Origin: 2-12-FULL-35-23 sp965196985
GTDB taxonomy: Bacteria > Pseudomonadota > Gammaproteobacteria > UBA12402
DNA length: 64,000 nt
Reading direction: 5' to 3'
Assembly: GCA_965196985.1 (NCBI GenBank)
Contig: CBDALO010000087.1
Location: 62,001 to 126,000 of the forward strand
The notes below the pieces were generated by a model. That model saw only the letters and a program-made list of their open reading frames with translations. It was not told the DNA's origin and did no database searches. How positions within the stretch are numbered: the first letter of the stretch is position 1; each line of letters opens with the position of its first letter. Positions 44,490 to 56,183 of this stretch are shown here, one piece after another. The position numbers and the translations under genes are program-made.

Positions 44490-44951
44490 CTAAAACGGGA
44501 TATCATCGTCGAACTCTTGCATTGCCTGGGCAGGTTGCTGTTGGCTTTGCCCTTGAGCTGGTTGAGAGCTTGATGTGGCTGGGTTGTAACCTCCGCTTGG
44601 TGCGCCAGAGCGAGAATCAAGCATTTGCATTTCATCAGCAACAATCTCAGTGGTATAGCGATCTTGGCCACTGTTTTTATCTTGCCATTTACGGGTGCGA
44701 AGCTTGCCTTCGATAAAGACTTTGGAGCCTTTTTTGAGATACTCACCAGCAATCTCCCCAAGACGATTAAACATTACGATGCGATGCCACTCAGTGCGCT
44801 CTTGTTGTTCACCGGATTGTTTATCGCGCCACATTTCGCTGGTGGCAACGCTAATAGTGGTAACAGCACCACCACTTGGCATGTAGCGTACTTCGGGGTC
44901 CGCGCCTAAATTACCAATTACTATCACTTTATTTACACTACCTTTAGCCAT
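44490..44951 (-). CDS. ssb: Single-stranded DNA-binding protein
   Basis: 153 residues with the OB fold in the first about 110: MAKGSVNKVIVIGNLGADPE, VTTISVATSE and TEWHRIVMFNRLGEIAGEYL, with KWQDKNSGQDRYTTE. A Q, S, P and G rich linker (about 112-143) follows, and the acidic tip QEFDDDIPF that recruits SSB partners is intact. Upstream AGGAGAG site. In enterobacteria ssb and uvrA are adjacent and divergent; here the pair keeps that orientation but 15 kb of unknown gene and insertions lie between. Confidence 0.97.
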   Translation of the reverse strand: MAKGSVNKVIVIGNLGADPEVRYMPSGGAVTTISVATSEMWRDKQSGEQQERTEWHRIVMFNRLGEIAGEYLKKGSKVFIEGKLRTRKWQDKNSGQDRYTTEIVADEMQMLDSRSGAPSGGYNPATSSSQPAQGQSQQQPAQAMQEFDDDIPF

Positions 44952-46439
44952 CGTACTCTCCTATCGTCAAAACTAATTAAAGTTTCGCGATAATAAGTGA
45001 CTTTGCTGCAAAAGGAAAGAGGACAAAACGGGTTGGGCTGATTTTAGTGAATGAGCTGAAAAAACAGGTTTTCGGTTAAAAAATACCCGGCTATTTTGCT
45101 GTATTTTTACAAAGAAATATCAAGAAGAGAACCCACACATTAAGTTGTAAGCGATTAAGCTTTAAGAAATATTTTACCTTTATTGTAACGCTTAATAAAA
45201 CACAGCTGCTAACTAGTAGCGTTGGTGTGTTTTGAAATTTTGTTTTAGTTATAAAGGCTTTTTAATTATGGGGTATGAAAGTGATTACTTTGATCAATTA
45301 GGTTTAACTCAAGACAGTGAGCTAAATGATTTTAAGCGTATTTATGAGCGGCGGTTAGTTGAGTTGAGGGAATTTGAAGCGATTTGTGACAAAGGGGCTG
45401 CGCCAATTAAAGTTCTATATAGACAACTTGCTAAGGAAGAGTCTGATGATGTTGAGCATGGAAAATTGATTGTTTTTTCTTTTATTAAAGGTGAGTGGAC
45501 GCTTTATGCCTGCAGGTCTAATTTTAACTTTAGTAGCCCAAAGCCCATCGAATATTTTCAGATAACGCTTCATGAACAAGAAACAATAAGGTTTCTAGAG
45601 GAATTTAAATCTGGGTCTGAAAATTTTTTAGACCAGATGGGGTATCTTAAAAATATAGCGCTGCTTCAAGATGCTTTTAGAAAGTTGGTTCGGCAGTATG
45701 ATTGCATCACGTTAGCTAAAGCTGTTCAGCAAAAGATCCAAAAACTTCAGCTTCTCTATAATCAACTTAACAGTGAGGCTGCACTGGCGTTATATAAAAA
45801 AAGCCCGTGAGCAAATAGCAATGCGTGGTAAAAGCTTAAAACAGAAAAATGAGCAGTTGGAGCAACAGATAAGTACAGCAGTATTAGCTGTGTTCAATAA
45901 GAATTTAGCTAGCCTTTTGCTTTATAATACATCTGACCTTTTTATAGAAAGCTGGATTAAATTGTCTTTTAATCTAGGGTTTTATTGTTTTATGAACTCA
46001 TCAAACTATAGCCTTACGTCAACAAATATTGCTGAGCAGATAGAAACTTCAGTTGAGCTTATTTGCCAAACTTACTTGGATTATTCACTGAGGAGAATAA
46101 GTTTACCTAGTTTTTCTACAGGTAGCTTTGTGTTAACGGTTCTATTTGGTGCTTTAGCCAGCAATAGGTTGCTTTTGGTAGACCTTGTTAGAGCACAGAT
46201 TAGAGCTTATGGTTTAACGCCTGATAAAGGGGAGTTAGAGCTAGATTCATTACAGTTTAGTAAACTAAAGCAGATGTTGGAGAGTGGTGCTGTTTTTGGT
46301 AATAACGTGGTTAAGTTGGCTATGCTGTTTGTGGATATAAACTTGTCTCGGAAACAATTTACTGAGTTGTTAAGCTATATTTTGCCAGAAGAGTATCAAA
46401 GCCTCACTTTTTTGTTAACACAAGAACAAAGCGCTGCAG

Positions 46440-47971
46440 GATAGAGCGTTATTTTGTCTGTAAAAACCAACTTCAGTACTTAGAAAAACCTTTAAAATTC
46501 TAAATGGCACTCTATTGTACCTGTCTCATCGCATAATATCTTAAATTAATTATGCTAATCAATCTAAAAAATTATTTATACCTCAAATTTTTCTCCTCTC
46601 AAAATAAATTATTAACTTTTAGGTAATAGCAATTATATCTCGTTAATAAGAACAAGAATGATCTATCCTAAAACCCTATGAAGCCTTATTATTTACTTCA
46701 ACTTAAGTATCTAGGTGATCCGCTCCACTGGTCATCAATTTCCACTAAAACAGCTGATACGAGCCTTAGGCACGATTCAGTATTAGGGAAAATTCCAACT
46801 GTATGCGTCCTTCTTTTTACCTCTCTGTTTACGCGCTCAGCTATGTTACTGGTTCTTAATCTTTTTTGATGCGGCCTGTCAAAGTTCATCACTACTAAGC
46901 CCTCCGGTATATTCACTTCCAACCAAGAAGAAAGCTCTGGTGCTGTTTGCTGATATTTATCTACCGCCATAGCCAATAGTCTTTCCGACTCATGAATGTT
47001 TGAGGCATTAAATATAGCTGTAATCTCCTCAGCTACTGGTTCCTTCATTGAGCGCTTTGGTATGTGAGCCTGAGCATTTTGCTGCAAATGAAATTGGCAG
47101 CGTTGCCAAGGAACACTGGGGAACACAGCTCTTCTAGCGGCTTTTAGGCCAGTATGAGCGTCGCTAGTAATCAACTCAATACCATGTATACCTCGCTCAA
47201 CCAACTGCTGAAGAAAATCACGCCAATGTACCTCAGCCTCTGATAACGCAACAGAAACACCTAGCACTGTTCTCTTGCCGGTTGATTCATCAAAGCCATA
47301 GGCTATCAATACCGCACAGTCTTGTACTGTGCCGCTAGTGCGCACCTTCTCATAACGTGCATCTAGCCAAAGATATTTTATCTTTCCTAACGGCTTATTT
47401 CGCCATTTCTTTAAATCTTCATCCAACAATTTAGCGCAACGGCTTACCTCTGTGCTTGAAATATCTGTTCCACAGAGTTGCTTTAGCACCTTTTCAACTT
47501 TGCGCGTGGAAACCCCATGCACATACATTTCAGCGACAGCCAGCTTAAGTGCTCTATCAGAGCGTACACCTCGCTCTAAGACTGATGGATAGAAGGCTTC
47601 ATTGGAGTCTCTAACCTGCGGTATCTGTAGCTCAAGCTGACCTTGACCTGTGTTAATTAACCTTGGTTTAAAGCCGTTCGCATATCCGTTTCTATCGCCA
47701 GTTCGCTCATAAGGACTGGCATTTAAATGGCGCTCCCTTTCTATTAACATAGCCTCATTCATCAACCTGGAGACAAGCTTAGGTAAAGCTTCAAACCCCT
47801 CCATCGCTAAAACATGTATGGCTTCTTCGATTAAGTTCTCATTTTTATAGCAGCTCATTGTCATTCCTCTTTTTTGGTTAAGTTTACCTTAAAAGGAATT
47901 TCTAATCTGACTGAGTCGCCTGCTTATTTTCAGCAAGTCAATGGAATTTACAGAAAGGATGGCGCACTAGC
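46440..47971 (-). mobile_element. IS256-family element, copy 5 (1532 bp)
   Basis: Complete, with exact 8-bp repeats cgctgcag at 46432-46439 and 47972-47979. The large host gene rejoins in frame across it (QSAAGNQKLKL). Confidence 0.95.
46698..47864 (-). CDS. IS256-family transposase (copy 5)
   Basis: 388 residues identical in translation to copies 1 and 2, with intact D168, D235 and E343/E347. It is oriented against the host gene. Because element and target repeats are perfect, the insertion looks recent. Confidence 0.95.
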   Translation of the reverse strand: MTMSCYKNENLIEEAIHVLAMEGFEALPKLVSRLMNEAMLIERERHLNASPYERTGDRNGYANGFKPRLINTGQGQLELQIPQVRDSNEAFYPSVLERGVRSDRALKLAVAEMYVHGVSTRKVEKVLKQLCGTDISSTEVSRCAKLLDEDLKKWRNKPLGKIKYLWLDARYEKVRTSGTVQDCAVLIAYGFDESTGKRTVLGVSVALSEAEVHWRDFLQQLVERGIHGIELITSDAHTGLKAARRAVFPSVPWQRCQFHLQQNAQAHIPKRSMKEPVAEEITAIFNASNIHESERLLAMAVDKYQQTAPELSSWLEVNIPEGLVVMNFDRPHQKRLRTSNIAERVNREVKRRTHTVGIFPNTESCLRLVSAVLVEIDDQWSGSPRYLS

Positions 47972-50900
47972 CGCTGCAGGCAATCAAAAGCTAAAGTTAA
48001 CTAAGAAAGAAGTAGGTATTTTGTTAACCAAATCAATAGCCCCGCAAGAAGGCGCTAAGTTGATTGAAAACAGTGATTATTTAACAGAGCTTTTAGTACG
48101 ACATAAAAACAGGAATCGTTTGGCGCATGCACAGATAATGCCTGATTCACCGAGTGAGCGTACTATGTTTTATTACATTAGTGAGCTGAACCACCTGTTA
48201 CAAATAAGGATTACCTATTACCAGGCGTTACTTAGTCATACAGAAAAGTCTGACCTTACTCTGGATAGAGTTGAACGTATTCAAAATGATTTGGAATTTT
48301 TAGGTAAGAGAAGCTTTAACTTAGCAGTTGCCTTTTCGTTAATACTCTTTAGAAAAACTCTATCTTTTGTGTCTTTATCTCAGGATGATATTAGGCAAGC
48401 CAGCTTGTTAAGAAAAGCATTAGAAGTTTTTGTGCATACGATAACCAATAAAACTATTGGTGGTCTAATTCCATTTCGGATAACAACTTATACGCTTGAT
48501 CGTAAAACTCTTAGAGAAAAAGTTACACTATTAAGGAATCACCTCGGTACTATTGTTTTTTCTGATTTTAAGTTCTTGAGTCGTTCTGTAGGGTTGCGTG
48601 ATGAAAGAAATATACCTATTGACTCGCAAGCATTAACTGCTGAGCAACAGTTTGGTTGTTTGTTATTTTCTGTAATGAATAAATTGCTTTGCCTGGGGCA
48701 TATTAGAGTTGAAAAGCGAACGGCGAACGAAGGGCTTGAGTACCGTTCAATGACCGTGGAGGACCTGCTGCATAATGTTTTGTTTTTATTTAGTGAAGAG
48801 GCAGTTGGGCAAATCATGATTGCGGATAGTCCCGCGTTTTTTATCGATAGTCGCTTGAAGAGAAGTGTGAGGGCTAACTTGGGAGAGCTAGAAGAGTTTT
48901 CTTCTTTATTGGATAGATTTGATAAGCGTTTTGAAAGAGTAAGTAGTTTGGGTTGCAGTAGTAAAAAGCACCTTGATAGTTGGCGAGAAGAGCTGCATAA
49001 GCTGGAAGGTGATTTTACCCAAGTAGTTTTGTCTGCTAAACAAAGTGATAATATGAGTCTGTTGGCAGTGCTTATTGGCTTGAACGAGGTTAAAAAAAAT
49101 GAGTTGAGACTTCAATGTGAAAGCTATGCGGGCGTTGATTTAAGTTATCTTTCCAGCTTCCTTAGAAAGCATGATATTTGTGAACTGATTCCTGCCGAGT
49201 TTATTAACGGTCTGTCTCCTGTCGAAGTTAATATAAGTTTTTTTGAAAAGGAACAACTTGTTTGTCTAAATGATTATCTAAAAATCTTAATGAAAATCAA
49301 AGTCTTTCAAGGTAGTGATGGCTTTCTTGCTCAGCGAGAGCGGGTGATTGCTCAAGTAGAGAGAGGGCTTCTTAAGTCGCAATACGATGAGTTTTTTTCT
49401 GACTGTAGGCAGTGGTCACGCCGAGTGTTAGATTACTATAAACAGCTAAAAGAGGGGTTTGAGACAAAGGTAAAAGGTGAAGTTATTTTTGGTGATGATT
49501 TTTGGAGTTTATTGAGTGAGGATGGTGGGGAGGTAGTGGGACAAGGGTTCTCCTTGAGTGCTAGATTGGATAGGGTTGTGGCAAGGTTGCAGTTGGTGGC
49601 GGAGCGTGAGGGAGTTGTGTCTAAATGGCTGCAGTCAATAGGGGAGTTTAGTGAGAGTTTAAGTTCTTTAATGGTGTCAATAACTAGTTATTCAAGAAGG
49701 GTTTTAGAGATTTCTGAAGAGGAGTTAACTTCTGAACGATGTGTGGCAGGAATGAAAGATAAGCTTGTTGGTTTAGCAAAATTAGCTGGTGTTGAGGTTG
49801 ATCTTGATGGTTTAATTGACTTGCCTACTACAGCACAAATTTCTAGTTTAAGGGATGAACTAAATCAACTGCTTGAGGTTGTTCAGGGGGCAAAGCGCCG
49901 GTTGGTTAGGTTCCATTTACAGTTAAAGCATGAACAGTGCTCTATAGAAGAGCAAAGTAAGCTTTGCGCAGAAAAGCAAGAAGAAAAAGGAGCTTTATTG
50001 GCAAAGCTGGACTTGCAGAAAGAAAAGGTTTTATCGTTACAAAGCAAAGTTAAGATGCTGTTTGATTTAACTTTTTTTGATAAGAAGCCGTCTGTGGAAG
50101 AGCTTTTGGGTTTGCTTGAGCAAATTGATATGAACTTTTCTGGTATGATTTGTTTTAATCCTTTTCAGCTATCTAGTGTTGAAGTTGATGTGGCTAATGA
50201 AGTTATCAGGCAGATAAAATCAATTGATAGTAAGAGTGAGCTTGAGCCTCTTCAGTCGGTACAGGGTGAGGTTGATTTTGTAAGTTGGCAGTCTCACCTT
50301 AATCAGTGGTTTAATCGCCAGATAGAGCTCCTTCTAGAAAACACAAAGAATCCTTTTAGTGATGCTAGTTTAATTGCAGAGGATGAGCTTAGTCTCTTAA
50401 CTAAAAGTGTTATCAAGGTTTATAAAGAATATGGCTTGTTGCAAAGGGTGATTAATTTGTGTAAGAGGCTTAATGTTGAGTTAACTTGTAACAGTGAGGC
50501 GCTAGAGCAAGCTTTGTCATTGGCTCAAGTGTATAAACTAACTATTAGAGAGGTTAAAGAGGGAGTGCTTAAGGGGGGTGATAAGCAAGTTGATGTTACA
50601 AATAATGAGTCAGTTGTACTAATTGAGAGTAGTAGTGTTTTGGCTGAACAAGTAAAAAGTGATAAACGGGCTGGTGTTGCTTCTTCGTCAGCTCAAGCAA
50701 GATATCGCCAGGGTGCGCGGCCTCAGCAGTTATCAAGTAGGCGAAAGCGGGCGAATAAGCAGCAGCCTGCAAAGAGGCGGCCTATAGAGAGTCATCCGAT
50801 CGTCATTGATTCGCCAGCCGTAGCTGAAATGCTAGATGGAGGTGAAGAGCTTATGCGTGTTGAAGCAAAGCTCTTGCAAGGAAGTAGAGGTGTAGTAACT

Positions 50901-51898
50901 GTTGATGAAGTCCAGCTTGCGCTCTATCAAGAAAAAGCTAATGTGCTGCAGCAAAGCTTATCTAAAGCAAGCGAAAAGCTTGCAAAGAATGATATTAGCC
51001 TTCAAAACTGTCGTTATGCAGCTTCTGAGTGTTTGCCTAAAATTTCTAAAGAACAAGGTAAAGAGAAGCTTGGTTTATTGCTGGAAGGGCGTGTTAGTTT
51101 ACTCGTTGGATTAGCAGAGAAGTATAAAGATAGTTTGGGTGATATCAGTCAAGATGTTCAAGCTTTTATTAAACAGACTTTGTTACTAGCACTTGAAAGC
51201 TTTAGCAGGTCTTATCCAGAGCAAGTTGTTATAGCTGATGAAATTAAAGATAGGGTGAGCTCTGATGATTATTGTGAACTAACTCTTTCTAAAACCAACT
51301 CGGGGAAGAGATATTGCTTTCAGATTGAAACAAAGCTTGGTGAAAAACTTTCAGTAACTATGCCTACTGATGAAGAGGGGCTTGTAGGGTTGTTTTCTAT
51401 TGGGGTTAAGTTACAGCATCAATTATTAAATCAGCAGCATAAAATGCAAGAGGTTCAGCTTATGCTTGACGAGGTTGGTGCCTTCTTTAAGTTGACTATG
51501 GAGCAGCCAAAAAGTGAAGCTGAAGGAAAGGGAACTGACAAGAAGGATGATGGTTATCTGTCAGCACTAACCGTTGGGCTTGAGTTAGTTTTAGATGCCC
51601 AAAAGATGTTGAAATTTTTCCAGGGGGGCTTTTATCTTCATGCTCACCCTGAAGAAATTAGTCAAAATCATAGTAAGCTTAGTCAGTTGTTATCTAGGCT
51701 AGAGGACCAGGTGGCCCTTTTAAATGATCGTTTTGCCACGAAGCCAATGTTGAATATTCATTTGGATCGACTAAGTATATTGGGCGTGAAGTCTAGGTTA
51801 GAAAAGGTGGTAGCTGAGCAGAAGACTGCTATTGTAACGTCCCACAATAATTTAGAGAAACCATCTCAACCTATTTTGCGTGAGATGGTGTCAAATAG

Positions 51899-52690
51899 TT
51901 AACCTTTTAGCTCATGAATTGCCTGATTAATGACATCATCCGGTATATGGTTTAAATTCATATTAGCGGCGATTAGCAACGCATGTCGCATGAGCCTATC
52001 AACATAACGAAGCCTACCTTTTGTGGCCATGTGTACTGCACGAATACCTGTTTCAGTGAATAAGCTGCTGCTCATTCCTGCCTTCTCAAAAGCAGCGTGA
52101 ATAATGCTCTCAAAATCCCTGCTATCTTCAATTGCATGCCACCTAATAAAGCACTGAATTCTAGAGTTGATAGGTTCATAGGCTGGTCTCTGCAATGTTG
52201 CTAGAAGTGATGGGAGTCCACATAAGATAATCGTCATGACGTCTTTGCTGTCAAAACTGAAATTAAGGAAGTCAGGTAATCGTAGAATGAAATCATTACT
52301 AAGCTGATGCGCCTCGTCTAGGATCCAAATAGGCTGAACGTTTTTATCATGGTAGAGCGCGATCAAGCTCTGCTTCAAGTCTCTCCAAAGTTTAGAGAAT
52401 CGGTAATAGTTTTCTAAACCTAGATTTTCGGCAAGCTGAGAGTACACATCAAATGACCGAAAGTGAGTGTCTGATTGATAAATGACTTGATGGGTCAGCG
52501 GGTTGAGTTTATTGCTCCAGTATCTTAGCGCCGTGGTCTTTCCTGTCCCTGAGTCGCCAGTAATCACTGCTAAGCCGCGTGTTTCTAGCAAACCATTAAG
52601 TTGCTGTTCTAGTCGCTTTGACTGCGCCAATTCAATAATGTTTGATTTACCCAATGGATCAAATTTCAAGCCAAAATGTTGAAGATACAT
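51899..52690 (-). CDS. Tn2989 AAA ATPase (copy C)
   Basis: 263 residues, the same as copy B, with Walker A GDSGTGKTT and Walker B WILDEAHQL intact. It is the only undamaged gene in this copy; upstream of it the transposase is broken, so coupled expression is probably reduced. Confidence 0.88.
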   Translation of the reverse strand: MYLQHFGLKFDPLGKSNIIELAQSKRLEQQLNGLLETRGLAVITGDSGTGKTTALRYWSNKLNPLTHQVIYQSDTHFRSFDVYSQLAENLGLENYYRFSKLWRDLKQSLIALYHDKNVQPIWILDEAHQLSNDFILRLPDFLNFSFDSKDVMTIILCGLPSLLATLQRPAYEPINSRIQCFIRWHAIEDSRDFESIIHAAFEKAGMSSSLFTETGIRAVHMATKGRLRYVDRLMRHALLIAANMNLNHIPDDVINQAIHELKG

Positions 52691-53482
52691 CTTACTCATC
52701 CTCCTCAGTGATATCCAAATCCTCTTTAACTTGGTTATAAACAATCTCAACTAGCGAGGTTTTTCTTGCTGGTTGTTCCGGCATCTGAGGTCTAGCTCGG
52801 GTTCTAGAAAGGTTGTTATGTTTGTCCAGCTCTCCCACTGCACCAAGGTATTGATATTCCAATGATTCGACGTGACGGGCGGAGTCACTATGCGGATCAA
52901 CCACTAAATAAACCTCTTGTTGAGCCAGTTCAAATGGAACTTCAAAGAGTCGATTATTCCAGCTTACCGTGCCATCCTTCCTGACTCGGCGCTTAATGCG
53001 ATGCAGGAAGTAATCATCTAGCTTATCGGCCAAACAACCTAACGGCTGAATTTTAGTGAGGTCTTGCTGATAGCGTTGTAACGGGGTCATCTTGTCAGGC
53101 AGGGCGCTTTGCGAGGCTTGATGATAAACACGCTCAACCCAAGCCCAAAATCGATCATTCAGCGCATTGAAACTATGAATGGAATCCAGGTTGCATTCAG
53201 CTAGGAATTGCTCGCGTACTGTTCTATGCCAACGCTCTAGTTTGCCTTTGCTTTGCGGTTCATAGGGCCTGCCGTAAATCAATTGAATTTTCAAACGAGC
53301 ACAAATGGTTTGCAACGTTTTAGCACGGTAGGCAGGGCCGTTGTCAATGATGAGCTTAACAGGAAGCCCACGTTTGAGTAATGCCTCTTTCAACACATGC
53401 TCAATAGTAATGGCACTCTCATCAGTACAAAATTTACTGTGACAGACCAACCTTGAGGCATCATCAAAAATACTCACCAAAT

Positions 53483-55429
53483 GTATCCGTTCAATATCAG
53501 CATGATTTGAAAATAATTCAAAAAGTTCTTGACAGCTTTTTCGTGCAAATTTGGAAATTTTATATTGGAATCATCGTGTGTCATAAAAGCATGATGTGCG
53601 CTCTATAACAACGCTGTATGCTCGGATTATTTTTTCATCGATCAGGTTCATGGCTTAAAAATAATTTCAGCAGTACGGCCATCTGTGTGGGGAAAATTTA
53701 CCTTTTCAAACCCGTGGTATACTCTTCCTATGAAAAAACAACCTGACAAATCAGTTTTAGCCGATCTCATTGAGAGATTTAATAATACTGTTACACCAAC
53801 AGCACTAGAAACAGATTTTAGCAATGTATGTGAAAGTCAGGCTGAGAAAATCATAAAGCTAGAAGACAAGGTGCAATCGTTAAATAACGCATTAAATAAA
53901 TATAAAGGTGAGCAAGGAAAGCCTAATGTTAGAAAGCAAACGCGCGCTAACAAGGACAAGGATCATTCCTCCGAGAAGGATAGAAAAGGAAATAAAACCA
54001 ATAAAACTAGAAAGCCAAAATCTAGTAAAAAAAATCTCGAAGTCTCTAATACAGTGACACTAACAATTAATCCAGATTCGTTGCCCAGCGATGCTGTGCC
54101 AAATGGCTCTAAGAAAACACTTATCCAGGATATAAAAATTGCTGCTAATAACACTCTTTTTTTGCGCCAACAATATTACTCCCCTTCTGAAAACAAACAC
54201 TATACAGCACCTCTGCCAACTGGTTATGAGGGCCAGTTCGGCCCTACTATTAAAAGCTGGACAAGCTTCCTAAATACTCAAGGTGGTATGACGCTAGAAA
54301 GCCTTGAGACATTTTATAAAACCGCCAACATAGATATTAGTAAATCAACCATCCATAGCTTCACAATTAAAACACCTACGATACTTGAGCCCGAGAAGGT
54401 AGAAGTTGTGAAGGCAGGTTTACAATCCACGAACTACCAGCACCTAGATGACACCAACGCTAGAGAGGATGGGAAAAACCGTTATGTTAATGTATTGGGT
54501 AATGAGTATTATTCAGCTTACTTTACGCTGACCAGTAAAAGTCGATTAAGCGTCATTGAAATGTTAAGCAAAGACCACTTTGGGTTCACATTAAATGAGG
54601 CCGCTTTTAATTTACTGGCTACTATGAACTTACCCCACAAGGTAATCGAAAGCTTAAAGGTATTTCACTCATCGACTATCTTAAACAGTAAGGAGCTGGA
54701 AGTTATTCTTGATAAGGTATTAGGTGATAAAAAATTTCCAAAATATAGAAAGCTGATTACTGATGCGGCAGCTATCTCAACATATAGAAAGAGTCCTTAT
54801 GCGATAGAAACACTCATTACCGATGATGCGCCACAGTTTAAGCTCATTACTGAATCACTCGCCTTGTGCTGGGTTCATGAGGGTAGGCATTATAAAAAGC
54901 TGACGCCAATTTTTAAGAAGCACCAAGACTCTGTTGACAGCTTCTTGGATAGGTTTTGGGATTATTATCATAAGCTCATTGAATATAAAAAGAACCCAGG
55001 GCAAGATGAGATAGATAAGCTATCCAATGAGTTTACTGAGTTATTCTCAACAATCACTGGCTACGAGAAACTAGATAAACAAATTGAGCTCACCTTAAAA
55101 AAGAAAAGGCAGCTATTGTTAGTGCTGGAAAAGCCAGAGCTTCCTCTACATAACAATCCAGCAGAGTTGATGGCTCGGAAGCAGGCTAGAATGCGCGATG
55201 TACACCTTCATACTATGAGTGAAGAAGGAACGAAAGCTAAGGATACAATGGTTACAATTACTGAGACATGTAAAAAGCTAGCAGTTAATGTCTTCGATTA
55301 TATATATGACAGAATTACAAAAAACTATTCTATGCCTTCGCTAGCGGAATTAATTACCATCCGCTCATCACAGGCGCAGTAAACTAAAGAGAGCGCAGCA
55401 TGAGCATCATGCTGAAATAAGACGGATAC
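53483..55429 (+). mobile_element. IS66-like element, copy 2, full length (1947 bp)
   Basis: Ends gtatccgttc and gacggatac with the 8-bp repeat caccaaat at 53475-53482 and 55430-55437. It is the full version of the shorter copy at 33422 and lies within the transposase gene of Tn2989 copy C. Confidence 0.93.
53730..55382 (+). CDS. IS66-like transposase (copy 2, full length)
   Basis: 550 residues from the ATG at 53730 (MKKQPDKSVLADL); a longer start at 53685 is possible but overlaps the promoter-like TTCCTATG region. The N-terminal coiled coil and lysine-rich part (about 30-110) is followed by the TnpC-like core with LDDTNAREDGKNRYV (first Asp pair), LITDDAPQF and CWVHEGRHYKKLTP, and LHNNPAELMARKQARMRDV, which supplies the Glu. 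Only one gene is present, unlike classical three-gene IS66 elements. Confidence 0.88.
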   Translation: MKKQPDKSVLADLIERFNNTVTPTALETDFSNVCESQAEKIIKLEDKVQSLNNALNKYKGEQGKPNVRKQTRANKDKDHSSEKDRKGNKTNKTRKPKSSKKNLEVSNTVTLTINPDSLPSDAVPNGSKKTLIQDIKIAANNTLFLRQQYYSPSENKHYTAPLPTGYEGQFGPTIKSWTSFLNTQGGMTLESLETFYKTANIDISKSTIHSFTIKTPTILEPEKVEVVKAGLQSTNYQHLDDTNAREDGKNRYVNVLGNEYYSAYFTLTSKSRLSVIEMLSKDHFGFTLNEAAFNLLATMNLPHKVIESLKVFHSSTILNSKELEVILDKVLGDKKFPKYRKLITDAAAISTYRKSPYAIETLITDDAPQFKLITESLALCWVHEGRHYKKLTPIFKKHQDSVDSFLDRFWDYYHKLIEYKKNPGQDEIDKLSNEFTELFSTITGYEKLDKQIELTLKKKRQLLLVLEKPELPLHNNPAELMARKQARMRDVHLHTMSEEGTKAKDTMVTITETCKKLAVNVFDYIYDRITKNYSMPSLAELITIRSSQAQ

Positions 55430-56183
55430 CACCAAATAGCTTTTAACTCTTCTTTGGCCATCGTAAATCGTTGGACCATGCATGACATCGCCATACCAAA
55501 TATCACAAGCTGTGAGCGCCTCAAATGAGCGGCGCTCAATTTGGTTAGAAGGTGTGACTGTTCTTTTAGACAGGCCGTGTTTTACTAATAAGCGGTGAAC
55601 TGTTGCGTGAGATAATTCACCTCGTGCTACCTTCCCTTGAGTTTCTAAGAGTTTAATCACGGTCGGAATTGATCTTGAAGGGCTTTCCTGTTTAGTGGAA
55701 ATAATTAACTCTTGTAGCTCTGGATTGATGTGACACTGGCCTTTGTCTCGTCGAGTTTTAGGAACTAATCCATCAATACCCTGCTTTAACCAGGCGTAAT
55801 ACCAATTCTCAATTGTTTTAGCACTGAGGTGAACACGCTTACTACCTGGAATGTTGTAGGTTTGCTGGGACAACCTTTTAATAATGCTCTTGAGCTCACC
55901 ATGCTCAAAACTATTTCGGCTACATAGCTCACCTAAAACACTTAGGCGAAACAGTGCTGTTGGGTGAATGGGCTTGGTCATTTTGCAATTCCTGTGTGAT
56001 TTAACTACTTGCAATGAGTTAATCACAACTTGAGTTGAGAATGCTACGCTCAAACTGTGTGGGGTCGTGAGGTTTACAGAAAATATCCATCTCAACTTTT
56101 TTTCACGTTAATTAATTATGGGATGCTCACTCCTGTGTTGTTAAGAAAAAGCATGATGCTCGATAAATCATGCTCACCAAGGC

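Larger units (their letters stand above)
52692..55981 (-). pseudogene. Tn2989 transposase (copy C), split by IS66-like element
   Basis: The N-terminal part lies at 55430-55981 (MTKPIHPTAL to VKSYLV), the C-terminal part at 52692-53482 (VSIFDDASRL to EEDE). The break falls between D165 and D228 of the catalytic core, so both pieces are inactive. The sequence otherwise matches copy B. Confidence 0.92.
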
